Source of the DNA: Echinicola jeungdonensis
GTDB taxonomy: Bacteria; Bacteroidota; Bacteroidia; Cytophagales; Cyclobacteriaceae
Reading direction: 5' to 3'
Assembly (NCBI RefSeq): GCF_030409905.1
Contig: NZ_JAUFQT010000002.1
Coordinates: 744,001 to 808,000 of the forward strand
Length of the DNA: 64,000 nt
Position numbers and translations under genes: made by a program. Under the pieces are notes generated by a model. The model saw only the letters and a list, made by a program, of their open reading frames with translations, had not been told where the DNA came from and did no database searches. Shown here piece after piece: positions 1 to 10,207 of the stretch. Within the stretch, counting starts at the first letter, position 1; the number at the start of each line of letters is the position of its first letter.

Positions 1-170
1 TCTACATCCTCCCCTGCCTCTTGTTTTGAAACTACGGTTGCCAAAAGCATGGCATTGCCCATTTTAACTACTACAGCACCATCTGCTTGTTTGGCCAATG
101 CACCGGTTTCAATAATGATTTCTCTACCGTCCTCCAGGACAATAGATTTCGAAATTACATTTGGTAACAT
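1..170 (-). CDS. pnp: Polyribonucleotide nucleotidyltransferase, N-terminal part
   Basis: Only the first 56 or so codons lie in the window; the gene runs off the left edge. The translation begins [15 protein letters not shown] and contains the stretch [15 protein letters not shown], which is typical of the first RNase PH-like domain of PNPase. PNPase is a phosphate-dependent 3'-5' exoribonuclease acting in mRNA turnover. It follows rpsO on the same strand, the classical rpsO-pnp order, with a strong hairpin and T-run between the two genes. The assignment rests on this N-terminus plus the gene order. Confidence 0.9.
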   Translation of the reverse strand, partial: MLPNVISKSIVLEDGREIIIETGALAKQADGAVVVKMGNAMLLATVVSKQEAGEDV

Positions 171-236
171 ACGATTTCTTTAGGAATAAATCTTGTGATT
201 AGTTTTAAAAGTAAGGTTTAAATAGATGGGGGAAAG

Positions 237-270
237 AAAAAAGTAAGGTTCTCAACGCGGAGAACCTTAC
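237..270 (-). terminator. Hairpin with T-run between rpsO and pnp
   Basis: An 11-bp perfect stem (243-253 with 260-270) and a 6-nt loop are followed on the minus strand by six T residues (complement of 237-242). It ends the rpsO transcript or attenuates read-through into pnp. In other bacteria the rpsO-pnp spacer is an RNase III processing site, so processing is an alternative role. Confidence 0.75.
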
Positions 271-277
271 AATATTT

Positions 278-553
278 TTATTTACGTAATCCTAATTCTG
301 CAATAATCGCTCTATATCTTTCAATCTCGTTTTTGTAAAGATAGTTTAGAAGACTTCTTCTTTTACCAACCAATCTCAACAATCCCAGTCGGGAAGAGTG
401 GTCTTTTTTGTTAGATTTTAGGTGATCGGTTAAATGTTTGATTCGGAAGGTAAAAAGCGCAATTTGTGATTCAGGAGATCCTGTATCATTTTCTGACTTT
501 AACCTACCATGATTTTTGAACAACTCTGATTTTTTCTCTGGTGTTAAATACAT
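278..553 (-). CDS. rpsO: 30S ribosomal protein S15
   Basis: This 91-residue protein matches S15 in length (usually about 89) and along its whole sequence. It has the [13 protein letters not shown] helix and the basic [16 protein letters not shown] segment that contacts the 16S rRNA three-way junction. S15 is an early-binding protein of the small-subunit platform. The ATG start is preceded by an A/T-rich leader without a strong Shine-Dalgarno sequence, usual for Bacteroidota. It is followed by pnp, as in most bacteria. The assignment is secure. Confidence 0.97.
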   Translation of the reverse strand: MYLTPEKKSELFKNHGRLKSENDTGSPESQIALFTFRIKHLTDHLKSNKKDHSSRLGLLRLVGKRRSLLNYLYKNEIERYRAIIAELGLRK

Positions 554-638
554 GCTTAGTTAAATTAATGGATACTTTTGATTAAAACAGATACAAAGTT
601 ACAATTATAATTTTTAATTATAAAAGGAACTTTCATTT

Positions 639-2522
639 TTAATTTCGCCTCCTTTTCAATTTATTTTTCAATTTTCCAAAGGCAGTTTTGTACATGTCTG
701 GATCAAATAACCTGGCATCTTTCCTAGCTTGTCGTAAAAAGAATATTCCAAATGGAATTAATGCCAAATTGGAAAACCATGTTCCAAATAATGGGTCTGC
801 AAGTCCTTCCTTAGCCCATTTTTCTCCTGTAATAGTCAACATGTAATACAGAATAAAAAAGATAATGGAAAAGAGAACCGGCATTCCCAAACCACCTTTT
901 TTTATAATTGCCCCTAAGGGAGCCCCGATCATAAACATGACGATACAGGCAAATGCCTGTGTGTATTTTTGATACCAGGATATTTGAAACCTACGGTGTT
1001 TTCTAGCCATATCTTCAATTTTAACCTGATTTTGGGAGAAATTGTTTTTCAAAGTCCTGGCACTATTTAAAGCAATAGAAGCACCTCTCCTTTCATACCC
1101 CCCTTTTTTTATTATTGAATCTACCTTTGCTTTTTGTATGGAAGAAAAGCTTTTAAATGCAGGTTCATCCTTTTCCTTATCCTTGGCCACCATTTTCCCA
1201 AATGCTTTTGCTGGAGAATCCTGTTCTGCGGTATCCGCTTTAGGATTGGGAAGGGAATCTTTACTTAAATTATCCTCCGACAAAGTATCCTTCACGGAGG
1301 GTTTCTTATTAGTAACAACCTCACTTTGCAGCAAACTATCTTTGCCCATCAAAGTATCCTTACTAGCATTTTCAGCCAAGTTCAAATTATTTTCCACTGT
1401 GTCTTTGACATTCTTAATTGAACCTGAAATGGTGTCCTCCTCCAAGTTGGGAGTAGATTTGACAGTGTCCTTTGAACTATTTGATTGATTTGATGTGGTT
1501 TGGTTTTTGGCCAAATTTTTCTGTCGATCTTTTTCCATCTTCCTCCTCCATTTTTCAGATTTAATGGAATCAATCTTAGCCTTTTGCTTTTTCAAATCTT
1601 GAGGTGGTTCCAACTTGTCATCCCTGGTAAAGAATGAGAAGGAAGATGAAGTACTGGCATAATTATAATAGGCGTAATTAGTGAGTTCTTTGGACATTGA
1701 ATCCAAATCAACTTTAATTTCACTAATGTTTTTGATGGACCTATTAGAAGACCATAGGTTCTCAGGAGTACGTTTCATTTGAAATGCATCCAAACTGAAA
1801 ACCATTTCGTTTTTATCAAACTTTGTACGCCAAAAATTTACTGGTTCATTTCGAATTCCCCTTTGTCTTTTTTCTTCAGAATAGCTATAACCATTAAACA
1901 GGGTCAATTTCATATAGCGGTCATTAAAAAACGGCTCCATTCTTCCTGAATCCGCCAAAATAACATTGATATTTCCCTGGCCAGCCGTATGGTCATAAAT
2001 GATGATATCCTTTAACCTTACATCATCCAATTTCTTATTTACCTTAATGCTATAATTTGGAATTCCATTGTAAAAAACACCTTCTTTAATATCCAATGCC
2101 GGAGATTTCATCCTAATATCATAAAGAAGACTAAATGTTTTGAGGTTAACCCTGGGAACAAGGTAGTTGTTGGAAAGAAAAGCAAAACCTGATAAAATAA
2201 GGACAAACACTCCAATAGGCATCAAAGCCCTCAATAAAGATATCCCACTACTTTTGATAGCCGTAAGTTCAAAATGTTCCCCTAAATTGCCAAAAGTCAT
2301 CAGTGAGGAAAGCAATACAGCCAAAGGCAAGGCCATTGGAGAAATGGATACCACAAAATAGGCTATAAGTTCCATATACACTCCGAATCCTAAGCCTTTC
2401 CCAAAGATTTCATCGAAGTATTTTAACATATTCACCGTAAGTAGAATAAAATCCACTACGATGAAGGTTAATAAAAATGGGCCTAAAAAAGACCCTAGAA
2501 TCAATTTATCTAATTTTTTCAT
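639..2522 (-). CDS. LptF/LptG family permease (YjgP/YjgQ)
   Basis: The 627-residue protein has the LptF/G architecture: about three membrane helices in the first 120 residues (first near residues 12-33), a periplasmic beta-rich domain, and three more helices in the last 110 residues. LptF and LptG form the membrane part of the LptB2FG exporter that pulls lipopolysaccharide out of the inner membrane. Family members are usually 350-400 residues. The excess here is a hydrophilic Ser/Asp/Lys-rich insert at roughly residues 300-470 in which KDT or KDS recurs. The motif GAPLGAIIKKGGLGMP before the last helices is characteristic of the family. Whether this copy is LptF or LptG cannot be decided from sequence alone. 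Confidence 0.88.
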   Translation of the reverse strand: MKKLDKLILGSFLGPFLLTFIVVDFILLTVNMLKYFDEIFGKGLGFGVYMELIAYFVVSISPMALPLAVLLSSLMTFGNLGEHFELTAIKSSGISLLRALMPIGVFVLILSGFAFLSNNYLVPRVNLKTFSLLYDIRMKSPALDIKEGVFYNGIPNYSIKVNKKLDDVRLKDIIIYDHTAGQGNINVILADSGRMEPFFNDRYMKLTLFNGYSYSEEKRQRGIRNEPVNFWRTKFDKNEMVFSLDAFQMKRTPENLWSSNRSIKNISEIKVDLDSMSKELTNYAYYNYASTSSSFSFFTRDDKLEPPQDLKKQKAKIDSIKSEKWRRKMEKDRQKNLAKNQTTSNQSNSSKDTVKSTPNLEEDTISGSIKNVKDTVENNLNLAENASKDTLMGKDSLLQSEVVTNKKPSVKDTLSEDNLSKDSLPNPKADTAEQDSPAKAFGKMVAKDKEKDEPAFKSFSSIQKAKVDSIIKKGGYERRGASIALNSARTLKNNFSQNQVKIEDMARKHRRFQISWYQKYTQAFACIVMFMIGAPLGAIIKKGGLGMPVLFSIIFFILYYMLTITGEKWAKEGLADPLFGTWFSNLALIPFGIFFLRQARKDARLFDPDMYKTAFGKLKNKLKRRRN

Positions 2523-2605
2523 TTGAAGAAACGCACCAAGCTACCCTCTAATATGACATCCCAAAGTTCATCATATTAAATTAAAAATGATAATTAAAGG
2601 ATAAA

Positions 2606-3001
2606 TTATCCTCCAATTATTTCTTTTAGGTTGTTGATCAATCCTTCCCAAATGGTTTCCTGTGCATCATCATCAAAAGTGTCACTGTACTCGATCACTT
2701 TAATAAACAGCGTTTGTGTCAATTCGTTTTCTTCTATTCTAAACTCCACATATGACCGGTCAGATTCCTCCGGATGTTTAGGGTCAAAAAACTCAAATTT
2801 CACACTGTGGTTTGACCTTAGGGCAACGATCTTTGCATAATGGTCTACACCTTCATAAATAAAGTCGAAGACCTTATCATCATCGATTGTGACATCATCT
2901 GCAAACCATTCCGACAACCCACTTGCAGTACTCAAATAAGGGAAAACAACGGACCTGGAAGTATTCATCTGATAGTCAGCTACAAATTTATTCTTTACCA
3001 T
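2606..3001 (-). CDS. START-like/SRPBCC domain protein
   Basis: This 131-residue cytosolic protein begins MVKNKFVADYQMNTS and has the SRPBCC (START/Bet v1-like) pattern. There is an N-terminal strand, a short helix around SGLSEWFADDV, a run of antiparallel strands, and a long amphipathic C-terminal helix (TIWEGLINNLKEIIGG). Single-domain proteins of this type are widely conserved in Bacteroidota, but no ligand or reaction is established. It lies 83 bp upstream of the LptF/G permease on the same strand, so co-transcription is possible. Function is unknown beyond the fold. Confidence 0.75.
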   Translation of the reverse strand: MVKNKFVADYQMNTSRSVVFPYLSTASGLSEWFADDVTIDDDKVFDFIYEGVDHYAKIVALRSNHSVKFEFFDPKHPEESDRSYVEFRIEENELTQTLFIKVIEYSDTFDDDAQETIWEGLINNLKEIIGG

Positions 3002-3409
3002 AACCTTAAATTTTTGTTCAATAAAAAGTTAATAATTTTCACTTGTTTGGCTTGCTTTTAATCACATTAGCTTACATATTTGCATTCCCATTCAGCAAGG
3101 CAGTAGTTAATATTAAACACTTCCTACTGAATATTCAAAAGACTTAAAAGAAAGTCCACCTTTATTTCTTGCTTGAGCCATTTGTTAGAGTTTTAAGTAA
3201 TATACACTCTTGAAAACACACCTTCAACATCAAATGGAGTAAATATTTGAATAATAAATTGCCGACCTGCTTTACTGGGTAATAATCAGGTGTCTAGATA
3301 AGAGAATTAATAGGCTTAACAGGAAGGATTTATATCAGACCAGGCAGATAAGGGCATGACGGTCGAAGCTAGATTCAACTATCATAAAAGTTGAAAGAAA
3401 ACACTAAAT
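3002..3409. other. Intergenic region, promoter region for flanking genes
   Basis: This 408-bp A/T-rich stretch separates the minus-strand START-like gene from the plus-strand tRNA-Met. No open frame of useful length, repeat or hairpin with T-run was seen. It must hold the start signals of both diverging units. Confidence 0.5.
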
Positions 3410-3483
3410 GGCGAGGTAGCTCAGTTGGTTAGAGCGCAGGATTCATAACCCTGAGGTCACGGGTTCAACTCCCGTCCTCGCTA
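3410..3483 (+). tRNA. tRNA-Met (anticodon CAT)
   Basis: The 74-nt gene folds as a full cloverleaf. The 7-bp acceptor has a G-T at the first pair, the D stem is GCTC/GAGC, the anticodon loop TTCATAA carries CAT, and the T arm is ACGGG-TTCAACT-CCCGT. The CCA end is not encoded. A CAT anticodon could be elongator or initiator Met or a lysidine-modified Ile2. The G-T first pair rather than a C1-A72 mismatch argues against initiator. Confidence 0.93.
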
Positions 3484-3488
3484 CTTTC

Positions 3489-3517
3489 AAGCTTCCCTAA
3501 AAGGGGAAGCTTTTTTT
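3489..3517 (+). terminator. Intrinsic terminator after tRNA-Met
   Basis: The 9-bp stem AAGCTTCCC/GGGAAGCTT (3489-3497 with 3504-3512) has a 6-nt loop and is followed directly by T residues on the plus strand. Confidence 0.9.
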
Positions 3518-3654
3518 ATTCCTATTTTTTTAATCATGGATGGCCTTTTCACTGTTTACGTTTTACTTTCAAAATTCTCCGGAAAAACTTATACTGGAAT
3601 ACCCACTAGTATTATTTTTTCAGTTCTTGTAGTTTGTTTGCAATTGGACCCCAT

Positions 3655-4707
3655 TTATGCAATCGTAATGGATTCATTGTTATAAACAGCCTGTATCAAG
3701 TGCAGAAGTTCAACACCCTCTTTCCTCGGTCTTTGAAATGCTTTTCTTCCACAGATCAATCCACTGCCACCGGCCCTTTTGTTGATAACAGCTGTTTTGA
3801 TGACTTCTTCAAAATCCGATTGGCCGGATGAGGCTCCCCCGGAATTGATCAGCCCGACCTTTCCCATATAACAGTTGGCAACCTGGAAACGACACAAATC
3901 TATGGGATGGGGAGAACTGAGGTCTTCATACATTTCTTTGGAGGTCTTCCCAAAATGAAGTGCAGTAAAACCACCATTGGTATTGGGTAGTTTTTGTTTT
4001 ATGATATCAGCCTGTATGGTAACTCCAAGGTGATTGGCCTGGCCGGTAAGGTCAGCAGCGGTGTGAAAATCTTGTTCTTTTGTTTTAAATGCTGAATTGC
4101 GCATATAGCACCATAGAATGGTAGCCATTCCTAATTCATGGGCATAAACAAACACTTCGGCGATTTCTTTCAGTTGCCGGATGGATTCCTCTGATCCAAA
4201 ATAGATCGTAGCCCCAACAGCACAAGCTCCCAAGTTCCAGGCTTCTTTTACCGTCCCAAACAATACTTGGTCGAATTTATTGGGGTAGGTCAACAGTTCA
4301 TTGTGATTGATCTTAACGATATAAGGGATTTTGTGGGCATACTTGCGTGCTGTCAGCCCTAATACACCGAAGGTGGAAGCCACCCCATTGCAACCGGCTT
4401 CTAAGGCAAGTTCCACAATGTTTTCCGGATCAAAATAGTCTGGGTTAGGGCCAAAGGCGCTCCCCGCAGAATGTTCTATCCCCTGATCGACAGGGAGGAT
4501 GGATAAATAACCTGTGCCGGCCAGGTTGCCTGAATTGTATAGCCTCGAAAGTGAATTAAGGACCTGAAGGTTGCGATCACTGTTGACAAATACCTTTTCA
4601 AGATATTCTGGCCCAGGTAGGGTCAGCCGGGATTTGTCTATGGATTTACAGGTATGCCCTAGTAAATATTCCTCTTGGTCCTTTAAGTATGTTTTGATTT
4701 TGTCCAT
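3655..4707 (-). CDS. fbaB: Class I fructose-bisphosphate aldolase (DhnA/FbaB type)
   Basis: The 350-residue protein has the same length as Escherichia coli FbaB and the DhnA-family blocks [27 protein letters not shown] and [13 protein letters not shown] near the middle. [13 protein letters not shown] and [16 protein letters not shown] form a phosphate-binding loop near the C-terminus. Enzymes of this Schiff-base family split fructose 1,6-bisphosphate into glyceraldehyde 3-phosphate and dihydroxyacetone phosphate, mainly in gluconeogenesis. It is a single-gene unit between tRNA-Met and a spacer without clear genes. Glycolytic gapA lies elsewhere in this window. Family assignment is firm; substrate is inferred. 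Confidence 0.93.
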   Translation of the reverse strand: MDKIKTYLKDQEEYLLGHTCKSIDKSRLTLPGPEYLEKVFVNSDRNLQVLNSLSRLYNSGNLAGTGYLSILPVDQGIEHSAGSAFGPNPDYFDPENIVELALEAGCNGVASTFGVLGLTARKYAHKIPYIVKINHNELLTYPNKFDQVLFGTVKEAWNLGACAVGATIYFGSEESIRQLKEIAEVFVYAHELGMATILWCYMRNSAFKTKEQDFHTAADLTGQANHLGVTIQADIIKQKLPNTNGGFTALHFGKTSKEMYEDLSSPHPIDLCRFQVANCYMGKVGLINSGGASSGQSDFEEVIKTAVINKRAGGSGLICGRKAFQRPRKEGVELLHLIQAVYNNESITIA

Positions 4708-5442
4708 AACTGTAAATTTTAAATTTCATCTGATGTTTCAAACCTGAGCAATTATGGCGGCCATAAAGGAACTCAATCTAATTAATACTCCCCTTTGATA
4801 ACCTATTCAACTGCAGGAACTTTTTCTCTCGATTTAATTAGAAAATATACTCCATGTTCAATTCTTAAAGTTTCAATTTCATAATGTGATCACTTTGTAT
4901 TTTATGAGCTTGGAGAATTATTATCTTGAACAACAGCTCAAGGCCTTGAGAGGCTCTCAAAAAGGGTTTTATTTAATCCCCGGGGCTCATCAGTATATTA
5001 ACTATCAAGGTAATCAACTCCCAAAAGAACATTTTCTACCCCCTATCCTATTACTGTATTTGAACCCCTGGATTGATGATTATTATAGCAATGGCCATCA
5101 TCCCGGGGCCGTTTTCTTCAATTCATCCTTTAACCACTAAAGGAAAGGCCAGCCTCCATAGAAAAAGATCGGGTATGGTAGTATATAAGTTCGTGAAAAT
5201 TCCCTTCAAAAACCAGTTCAATTCCCAGGAAACCTTTTAAAATAGGAAATGCATTAAACTGAAATGGAAGTCCAGCCCCCTTCCTGGAATAAGCATTAAT
5301 ATTTTTTTTTAGATCATATTCCTAACAGTCATGTCAGTCCCCCATATTGAATTCTATACCTCTTTTGAGGGTAAGCCATTTGTTCATGCTTTTCATGATT
5401 ATGAATGGTTTTTGAAATTTATTTACCCTGAAGATCCAATAA
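4708..5442. other. Gene-poor spacer with possible gene remnants
   Basis: No confident gene was found. A plus-strand open frame at 4886-5140 (84 codons) resembles nothing recognised and has no ribosome site. On the minus strand, 5132-5313 stays open without a start codon and reads like the last strands of a beta-barrel protein, alternating residues and ending EAGLSFSG. A short minus-strand frame beginning MKSMNKWLTLKRGIEF (near 5350-5400) lies just before it in another frame. Together they could be the remains of a small outer-membrane protein gene. Confidence 0.3.
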
Positions 5443-6174
5443 TTATTTGTTGGGGTATTTTAGATTTAATTTTTCTAAATATTCTATGATCGTTTTTGCA
5501 ACAGAATAATTACGGTACCATCGTTTGTCCGCTGGAATTATATGCCAGGGAACATAGTTACAATCCACAATGAGTGTGTCATAGATCCTTAGGTAGGCAT
5601 CCCATTTTTTTGCAGCTGTTTCATCATCCTTACTGTATTTCCATCGTTTGTGCAGCATGGATAATCTTTCTTTAATTCTTTCTTGTTGTTTGCTGTGGGA
5701 AATATGTAGGAAGGATTTTAGTATATGAATATCATTCTCAACAAGGTGTTGTTCAATTTCGTTGATCAGATTTAGGCGATGCATTATCAGGTCTTTTGGC
5801 TGGGATTGGTTTACCACTGGAATAATAATATCTTCATAGTAGGAACGATTAAAGACCTGAATTATACTTTTGGGTGGTATGTGTGGATATACCCTCCATA
5901 AAAAGTCATGGTTCTGTTCATCTTCGGTAGGCTTTTTGAATGATTGTACCCTAAGTCCCATCGGGTTCATGCAGGTCATCACATGCCTGATCGTACCATC
6001 TTTTCCAGAAGTATCCATGCCCTGCAGAATGATAAGTAATCCATAACGTCCATCTGCATAGAAAACATTCTGCAACTCAAATAATCGCTTATGAAATGCC
6101 ATAAGTCCATTCTTGCATTTACCCCTTTTTGCCTGTTTTGGAGGCAAAGTTGAGATGTCCTTCAATGCACTCAT
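5443..6174 (-). CDS. Polyphosphate kinase 2 family protein
   Basis: The 243-residue protein matches the PPK2 family. It has a Walker A motif GMDTSGKDG at residues 52-60, a Walker B-like segment VFNRSYYEDI, and a lid rich in Lys/Arg (QQERIKERL...KRWKYS). The C-terminus contains WHIIPADKRWYRNY. PPK2 enzymes transfer phosphate between inorganic polyphosphate and nucleoside mono- or diphosphates. The subclass (ADP-, AMP- or dual-acting) cannot be read off with certainty. It is monocistronic, with long non-coding flanks on both sides. Confidence 0.92.
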   Translation of the reverse strand: MSALKDISTLPPKQAKRGKCKNGLMAFHKRLFELQNVFYADGRYGLLIILQGMDTSGKDGTIRHVMTCMNPMGLRVQSFKKPTEDEQNHDFLWRVYPHIPPKSIIQVFNRSYYEDIIIPVVNQSQPKDLIMHRLNLINEIEQHLVENDIHILKSFLHISHSKQQERIKERLSMLHKRWKYSKDDETAAKKWDAYLRIYDTLIVDCNYVPWHIIPADKRWYRNYSVAKTIIEYLEKLNLKYPNK

Positions 6175-6768
6175 TTTTGTTCGAGTTTTAGGGTAAAAAA
6201 AATCACGGGTTATTGCCAGCTATTTCCTTTTTGGAGATAGGCCAACTCATTAATGATATTACTTATTGTTTCCTTTGAAAATCCAATCGGAAAGGTTGTA
6301 TTGATATTTTACCAATCGGTTTTTTTAACACTATCGTTTTAGGTTGTTTTTTGGTGGATTAATTTTGTCCAGCTATTAATTTGGAATATGAGTTACATTT
6401 AACACCCCATATAAATAATGAAATTATTGCAATAGCTGCACCTCTATCCTATGGAACCGTTTTAATTTGAATCCTTTCTTTTTTATTAATTTAATATTTT
6501 AATTCCTTTTTCCCGTCGCTGAAATGAGCTACTTCCCGATAAGTGAAAAAATAGAAAAGTACATCCCTTTTATTCCATGACCTCCAACCTTAATAAATCG
6601 GATGGGCCTATTGATTTATGACAGGGCTTATAAACTATATCCACACATATTGTAAAATTCATGCTGCCCCTTTTTCCAAATATCTGGCTACGAAGTGACT
6701 TTTTTAATTGGAACTGAAGATTAAAATTTTTAACCAAAAATCAAGGCATTTAAAAAATAGTAAAAGGC
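6175..6768. other. Intergenic region without recognised content
   Basis: About 590 bp of A/T-rich sequence lies between the PPK2 gene and the rplT terminator. All six frames are short. No repeat, RNA fold or gene fragment was recognised. The right part should contain the PPK2 promoter. Confidence 0.5.
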
Positions 6769-6794
6769 AAAAAAAAGCCCCTCAATTGAGGGGC
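6769..6794 (-). terminator. Terminator of the thrS-infC-rpmI-rplT operon
   Basis: A perfect inverted repeat GCCCCTCAA/TTGAGGGGC at 6777-6794 is followed on the minus strand by eight T residues. It lies 25 bp after the rplT stop. Confidence 0.93.
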
Positions 6795-6819
6795 TTTATG
6801 TCAGTAAGTTAGTGCTTTC

Positions 6820-7164
6820 TTACTTAACTTTTTCAACAACAGCTTTGAATGCCTCTGGATGATTCATGGCAAGATCGGCCAAAACTTTTCTGTTAAGGGC
6901 GATATCAGCCTTCTTAAGAAGACCCATGAATTGTGAATATGAAATATCATATTGTCTGGCACCGGCATTGATACGTTGAATCCAAAGTTTTCTGAATTCT
7001 CTTTTCTTGGCCTTACGGTCTCTATAGGCGTAAGTTAAACCTTTTTCGTATTTGTTTTTAGCTACGGTCCAAACATTGCTGCCTCTTCCAAAGTAACCTC
7101 TGGTGGCTTTAAGTACTTTTTTTCTTCTTGCTCTTGACGCTACTGCGTTTACTGATCTTGGCAT
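6820..7164 (-). CDS. rplT: 50S ribosomal protein L20
   Basis: The 114-residue protein is the normal L20 length. It shows the family start [19 protein letters not shown] and the conserved [18 protein letters not shown] and [24 protein letters not shown] blocks. L20 binds 23S rRNA early in large-subunit assembly and in several phyla represses its own operon. It is the last gene of thrS-infC-rpmI-rplT and is followed by a strong terminator. Assignment is certain. Confidence 0.98.
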   Translation of the reverse strand: MPRSVNAVASRARRKKVLKATRGYFGRGSNVWTVAKNKYEKGLTYAYRDRKAKKREFRKLWIQRINAGARQYDISYSQFMGLLKKADIALNRKVLADLAMNHPEAFKAVVEKVK

Positions 7165-7269
7165 AATAATCTAATTTTTTGACTTTTGGTGCCCTTCACG
7201 AAACTTCGAAAGAGACTTGTAAACCAAACATCTGGTGAATAAATAACCTTTAATTTAATTGTTGAAAAA

Positions 7270-7464
7270 TCAAATTCTCAACATGTCTTTTACTCTTCCT
7301 TCATCTGACTGATGAACCTCTCCCATTTTGGTAAGATTTCTCTTCCTTTTGGTAGCTTTCTTGGTCAGGATGTGGCTTTTGTAAGCATGTTTCCTTCTGA
7401 TTTTTCCAGATCCAGTTAATTTGAATCTTTTCTTCGCACTTGATTTAGTTTTTACTTTAGGCAT
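7270..7464 (-). CDS. rpmI: 50S ribosomal protein L35
   Basis: The 64-residue, very basic protein starts [31 protein letters not shown] in agreement with L35 (64-66 residues). It sits 22 bp after infC and 105 bp before rplT, the classical order. L35 is a small protein of the large subunit. Confidence 0.97.
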   Translation of the reverse strand: MPKVKTKSSAKKRFKLTGSGKIRRKHAYKSHILTKKATKRKRNLTKMGEVHQSDEGRVKDMLRI

Positions 7465-7486
7465 AACACTGTATTATTTGTTGAAA

Positions 7487-8041
7487 TTATTTCTTACTGG
7501 TTTTTGGCGCAATGAACATGTTCATACGCTTTCCTTCCATTTTGGGAAGTTGCTCCACCTGACCCAATTCTTCCAACGCCTGAGCAAATTTCAATAACAA
7601 CATTTCACCCCTTTCCTTAAATACAATGGAACGGCCAACAAAATGAACATAGGCTTTTACTTTGGCTCCATCCTTAAGAAAATTTTTCGCATGGTTAAGT
7701 TTAAAATTAAAATCATGGTCATCCGTATTGGGACCAAACCTGATTTCTTTGAGAACAGTTTTAGCAGCATTGGCTTTTATTTCCTTTTGCTTTTTCTTCT
7801 GTTCATATTTAAACTTCGCATAATCGATCACCTTACATACAGGTGGATTGGCGTTTGGAGAAATTTCAACGAGATCAAGATCATGCGCATCGGCCATCTT
7901 AATGGCTTTATCAGTAGCCATGATTTCATTGCCACCCTCGGCATAATCCCCAACTAACCTGACCTCCTTGGCCCTGATTTTGGAGTTAACTTTGTAAGGT
8001 TCTTCTTGTCTCGGTCTAAACGGTTTTCTTCCTCTCAAAAT
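7487..8041 (-). CDS. infC: Translation initiation factor IF-3, non-canonical ATT start
   Basis: IF-3 keeps the initiator tRNA and start codon selection accurate and prevents premature subunit joining. The protein (about 184 residues) has the N-terminal domain ([20 protein letters not shown]), the linker ([19 protein letters not shown]) and the C-terminal domain ([25 protein letters not shown]). There is no ATG before the frame's methionine at about residue 40, which would delete most of the N-terminal domain. I place the start at ATT (8039-8041): the codons ATT-TTG-AGA-GGA align with the AUU-AAA-GGC-GGA start of E. coli infC. TTG at 8036-8038 is the alternative. A rare start is the known basis of IF-3 self-repression. 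Confidence 0.95.
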   Translation of the reverse strand: MLRGRKPFRPRQEEPYKVNSKIRAKEVRLVGDYAEGGNEIMATDKAIKMADAHDLDLVEISPNANPPVCKVIDYAKFKYEQKKKQKEIKANAAKTVLKEIRFGPNTDDHDFNFKLNHAKNFLKDGAKVKAYVHFVGRSIVFKERGEMLLLKFAQALEELGQVEQLPKMEGKRMNMFIAPKTSKK

Positions 8042-8126
8042 AGTTATGATTGATTAATGAATTAGATTGCAAATATCGGATATTTTTTGAATTATGAAAA
8101 TCCCGATTCTTTTTTACAGTTTATTT

Positions 8127-10076
8127 TTATTTATTAAGCGATTCCGAAATAATATTTTTGAAGTACTTGACAAATTCTTCCGGAGTAAAACTTCCCAGAT
8201 CTCCTTCCCCATGCTTCCGTATGGAAACTTTTCCTTCTTGTTCTTCCTTCTCCCCTACGATCAACATAAATGGAACTTTCTTAACTTCAGCATCCCTGAT
8301 TTTCCTTCCGATTTTTTCATCCCGGTTATCAATGTTCCCCACAATATCATTTTCTTCCAGTAACTGGTGAACCTTATTGGCGTAATCTATGAACTTCTCA
8401 GAAATTGGCAAAATATTAATTTGCTCTGGGGATAACCATAACGGGAAGTTACCCGCACAATGCTCGATCAACACCGCAACAAAACGTTCCAAAGAACCAA
8501 ATGGGGCTCTGTGAATCATTACTGGACGGTGCTTTTGATTGTCAGACCCAACATATTCCAATTGGAAACGGTCAGGCAACTGATAATCCACCTGGATAGT
8601 TCCCAGCTGCCAACTTCTACCCAATGCATCCTTGACCATAAAGTCCAGTTTTGGACCATAAAAAGCAGCTTCTCCCAACTCGGTAACAGTCTCCAATCCT
8701 TTTTCTTCAGCAGCTTCAATAATGGCGGCTTCTGCCTTATTCCAAGCCTCATCGCCGCCTATATATTTTTCTTTGGTTTCGGGGTCTCTTAACGAAATTT
8801 GAGCGGTATAATCCTCAAAGCCCAAAGCCTTAAATACATACAAAACCAGGTCAATAACTTTAACAAATTCATCTTTGACCTGATCTGGGCGACAGAAAAT
8901 ATGTGCATCATCTTGGGTAAACCCTCTTACCCTGGTCAATCCATGCAATTCCCCACTTTGTTCATAACGGTAAACTGTACCAAACTCAGCGTAGCGGATA
9001 GGGAGATCTTTGTAAGACCTGGGTTTATGCTTATATATCTCACAATGGTGGGGGCAATTCATAGGTTTCAGAAGAAATTCCTCCCCCTCATGAGGAGTAG
9101 CTATAGGTTGAAAGGAGTCCTTTCCATATTTTTCGTAATGCCCTGAAGTTTCATAAAGTGCTTTATGACCAATATGCGGAGTAACCACTTGCTGATACCC
9201 CGATTTATCCTGGGCTTTCTTAAGAAAACTCACCAACCTTTCCCTTAACAGGGCCCCTTTGGGTAGCCATAGTGGCAGACCCATGCCTACTTTTTCCGAA
9301 AAAGTAAAAAGCTCCAGTTCACGACCTAATTTCCGGTGATCCCTTTTTTTGGCCTCCTCCAACATTTGAAGGTGTTCCTTGAGTTCTTTAGCTTTTGGAA
9401 ATGAAACCCCATAAATTCGGGTCAACATTTTATTGTTTTCATCCCCTCTCCAATAGGCACCGGCAATATTCAGTAATTTCACAGCTTTAATGAAGCCTGT
9501 GTTAGGAACATGAGGCCCCCGGCAAAGATCTACAAAATTACCTTGTTGATAAAAGGTAATCTCTCCATCATTTAAACCATCAATTAATTCCAATTTGTAT
9601 TCATCTCCTTTTTTCTGGAAATAATTTACAGCATCTTTTTTGGAAATTTCCTTTCGGTTGTATTCATTTTTTTGACGAGCCAACTCAATCATCTTGGCTT
9701 CCACTTTTTCCAGCTCGCTTCCATCAACGGTTTTATCACCGAAATCCACATCATAATAAAAGCCATTTTCTATAGATGGCCCGATGCCAAATTTCACACC
9801 TGGATATAAAGCTTCCAATGCTTCTGCTAACAAGTGGGCAGATGAATGCCAAAAAGTGGATTTTCCCTCTTTATCATTCCAGGTCAACAATTGCACTTCT
9901 GCATCCTGATTTATAGGACGGGTAGCATCCCAAACTTCTCCATTTACCTTAGTTGCAAGAACATTTCTGGCTAAGCCCTCGCTAATACTAAGCGCGATTT
10001 GAAGCCCTGTAGTCCCTTTTTCAAATTGCTTCACTGCCCCGTCAGGCAAAGTGATGTTAATCAATTGGTCAGACAT
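8127..10076 (-). CDS. thrS: Threonyl-tRNA synthetase
   Basis: The 649-residue enzyme charges tRNA-Thr. In order it has an N-terminal TGS domain, an editing domain beginning [18 protein letters not shown] with HxxxH-type zinc residues, the class II catalytic core ([62 protein letters not shown]) and an anticodon-binding domain ([17 protein letters not shown]). The core keeps the Cys and His ligands for the active-site zinc. It is the first gene of the thrS-infC-rpmI-rplT operon, 85 bp upstream of the infC start. Confidence 0.98.
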   Translation of the reverse strand: MSDQLINITLPDGAVKQFEKGTTGLQIALSISEGLARNVLATKVNGEVWDATRPINQDAEVQLLTWNDKEGKSTFWHSSAHLLAEALEALYPGVKFGIGPSIENGFYYDVDFGDKTVDGSELEKVEAKMIELARQKNEYNRKEISKKDAVNYFQKKGDEYKLELIDGLNDGEITFYQQGNFVDLCRGPHVPNTGFIKAVKLLNIAGAYWRGDENNKMLTRIYGVSFPKAKELKEHLQMLEEAKKRDHRKLGRELELFTFSEKVGMGLPLWLPKGALLRERLVSFLKKAQDKSGYQQVVTPHIGHKALYETSGHYEKYGKDSFQPIATPHEGEEFLLKPMNCPHHCEIYKHKPRSYKDLPIRYAEFGTVYRYEQSGELHGLTRVRGFTQDDAHIFCRPDQVKDEFVKVIDLVLYVFKALGFEDYTAQISLRDPETKEKYIGGDEAWNKAEAAIIEAAEEKGLETVTELGEAAFYGPKLDFMVKDALGRSWQLGTIQVDYQLPDRFQLEYVGSDNQKHRPVMIHRAPFGSLERFVAVLIEHCAGNFPLWLSPEQINILPISEKFIDYANKVHQLLEENDIVGNIDNRDEKIGRKIRDAEVKKVPFMLIVGEKEEQEGKVSIRKHGEGDLGSFTPEEFVKYFKNIISESLNK

Positions 10077-10207
10077 TTAAATTGAATCAATTTTATAAAA
10101 CAAAACACCTTTACAACAGGTGCATTAAGACTGCAAATATGCACATTCACTATGGTTTAGAAAAATTTTAAATTTAAAGAATACCCAATAAAGCTTTCTG
10201 AGGTTGA

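Noticed and set aside
1042..1488. 148-codon plus-strand frame
   Set aside because: It is the antisense of the Ser/Lys-rich part of the LptF/G permease and has no support of its own.
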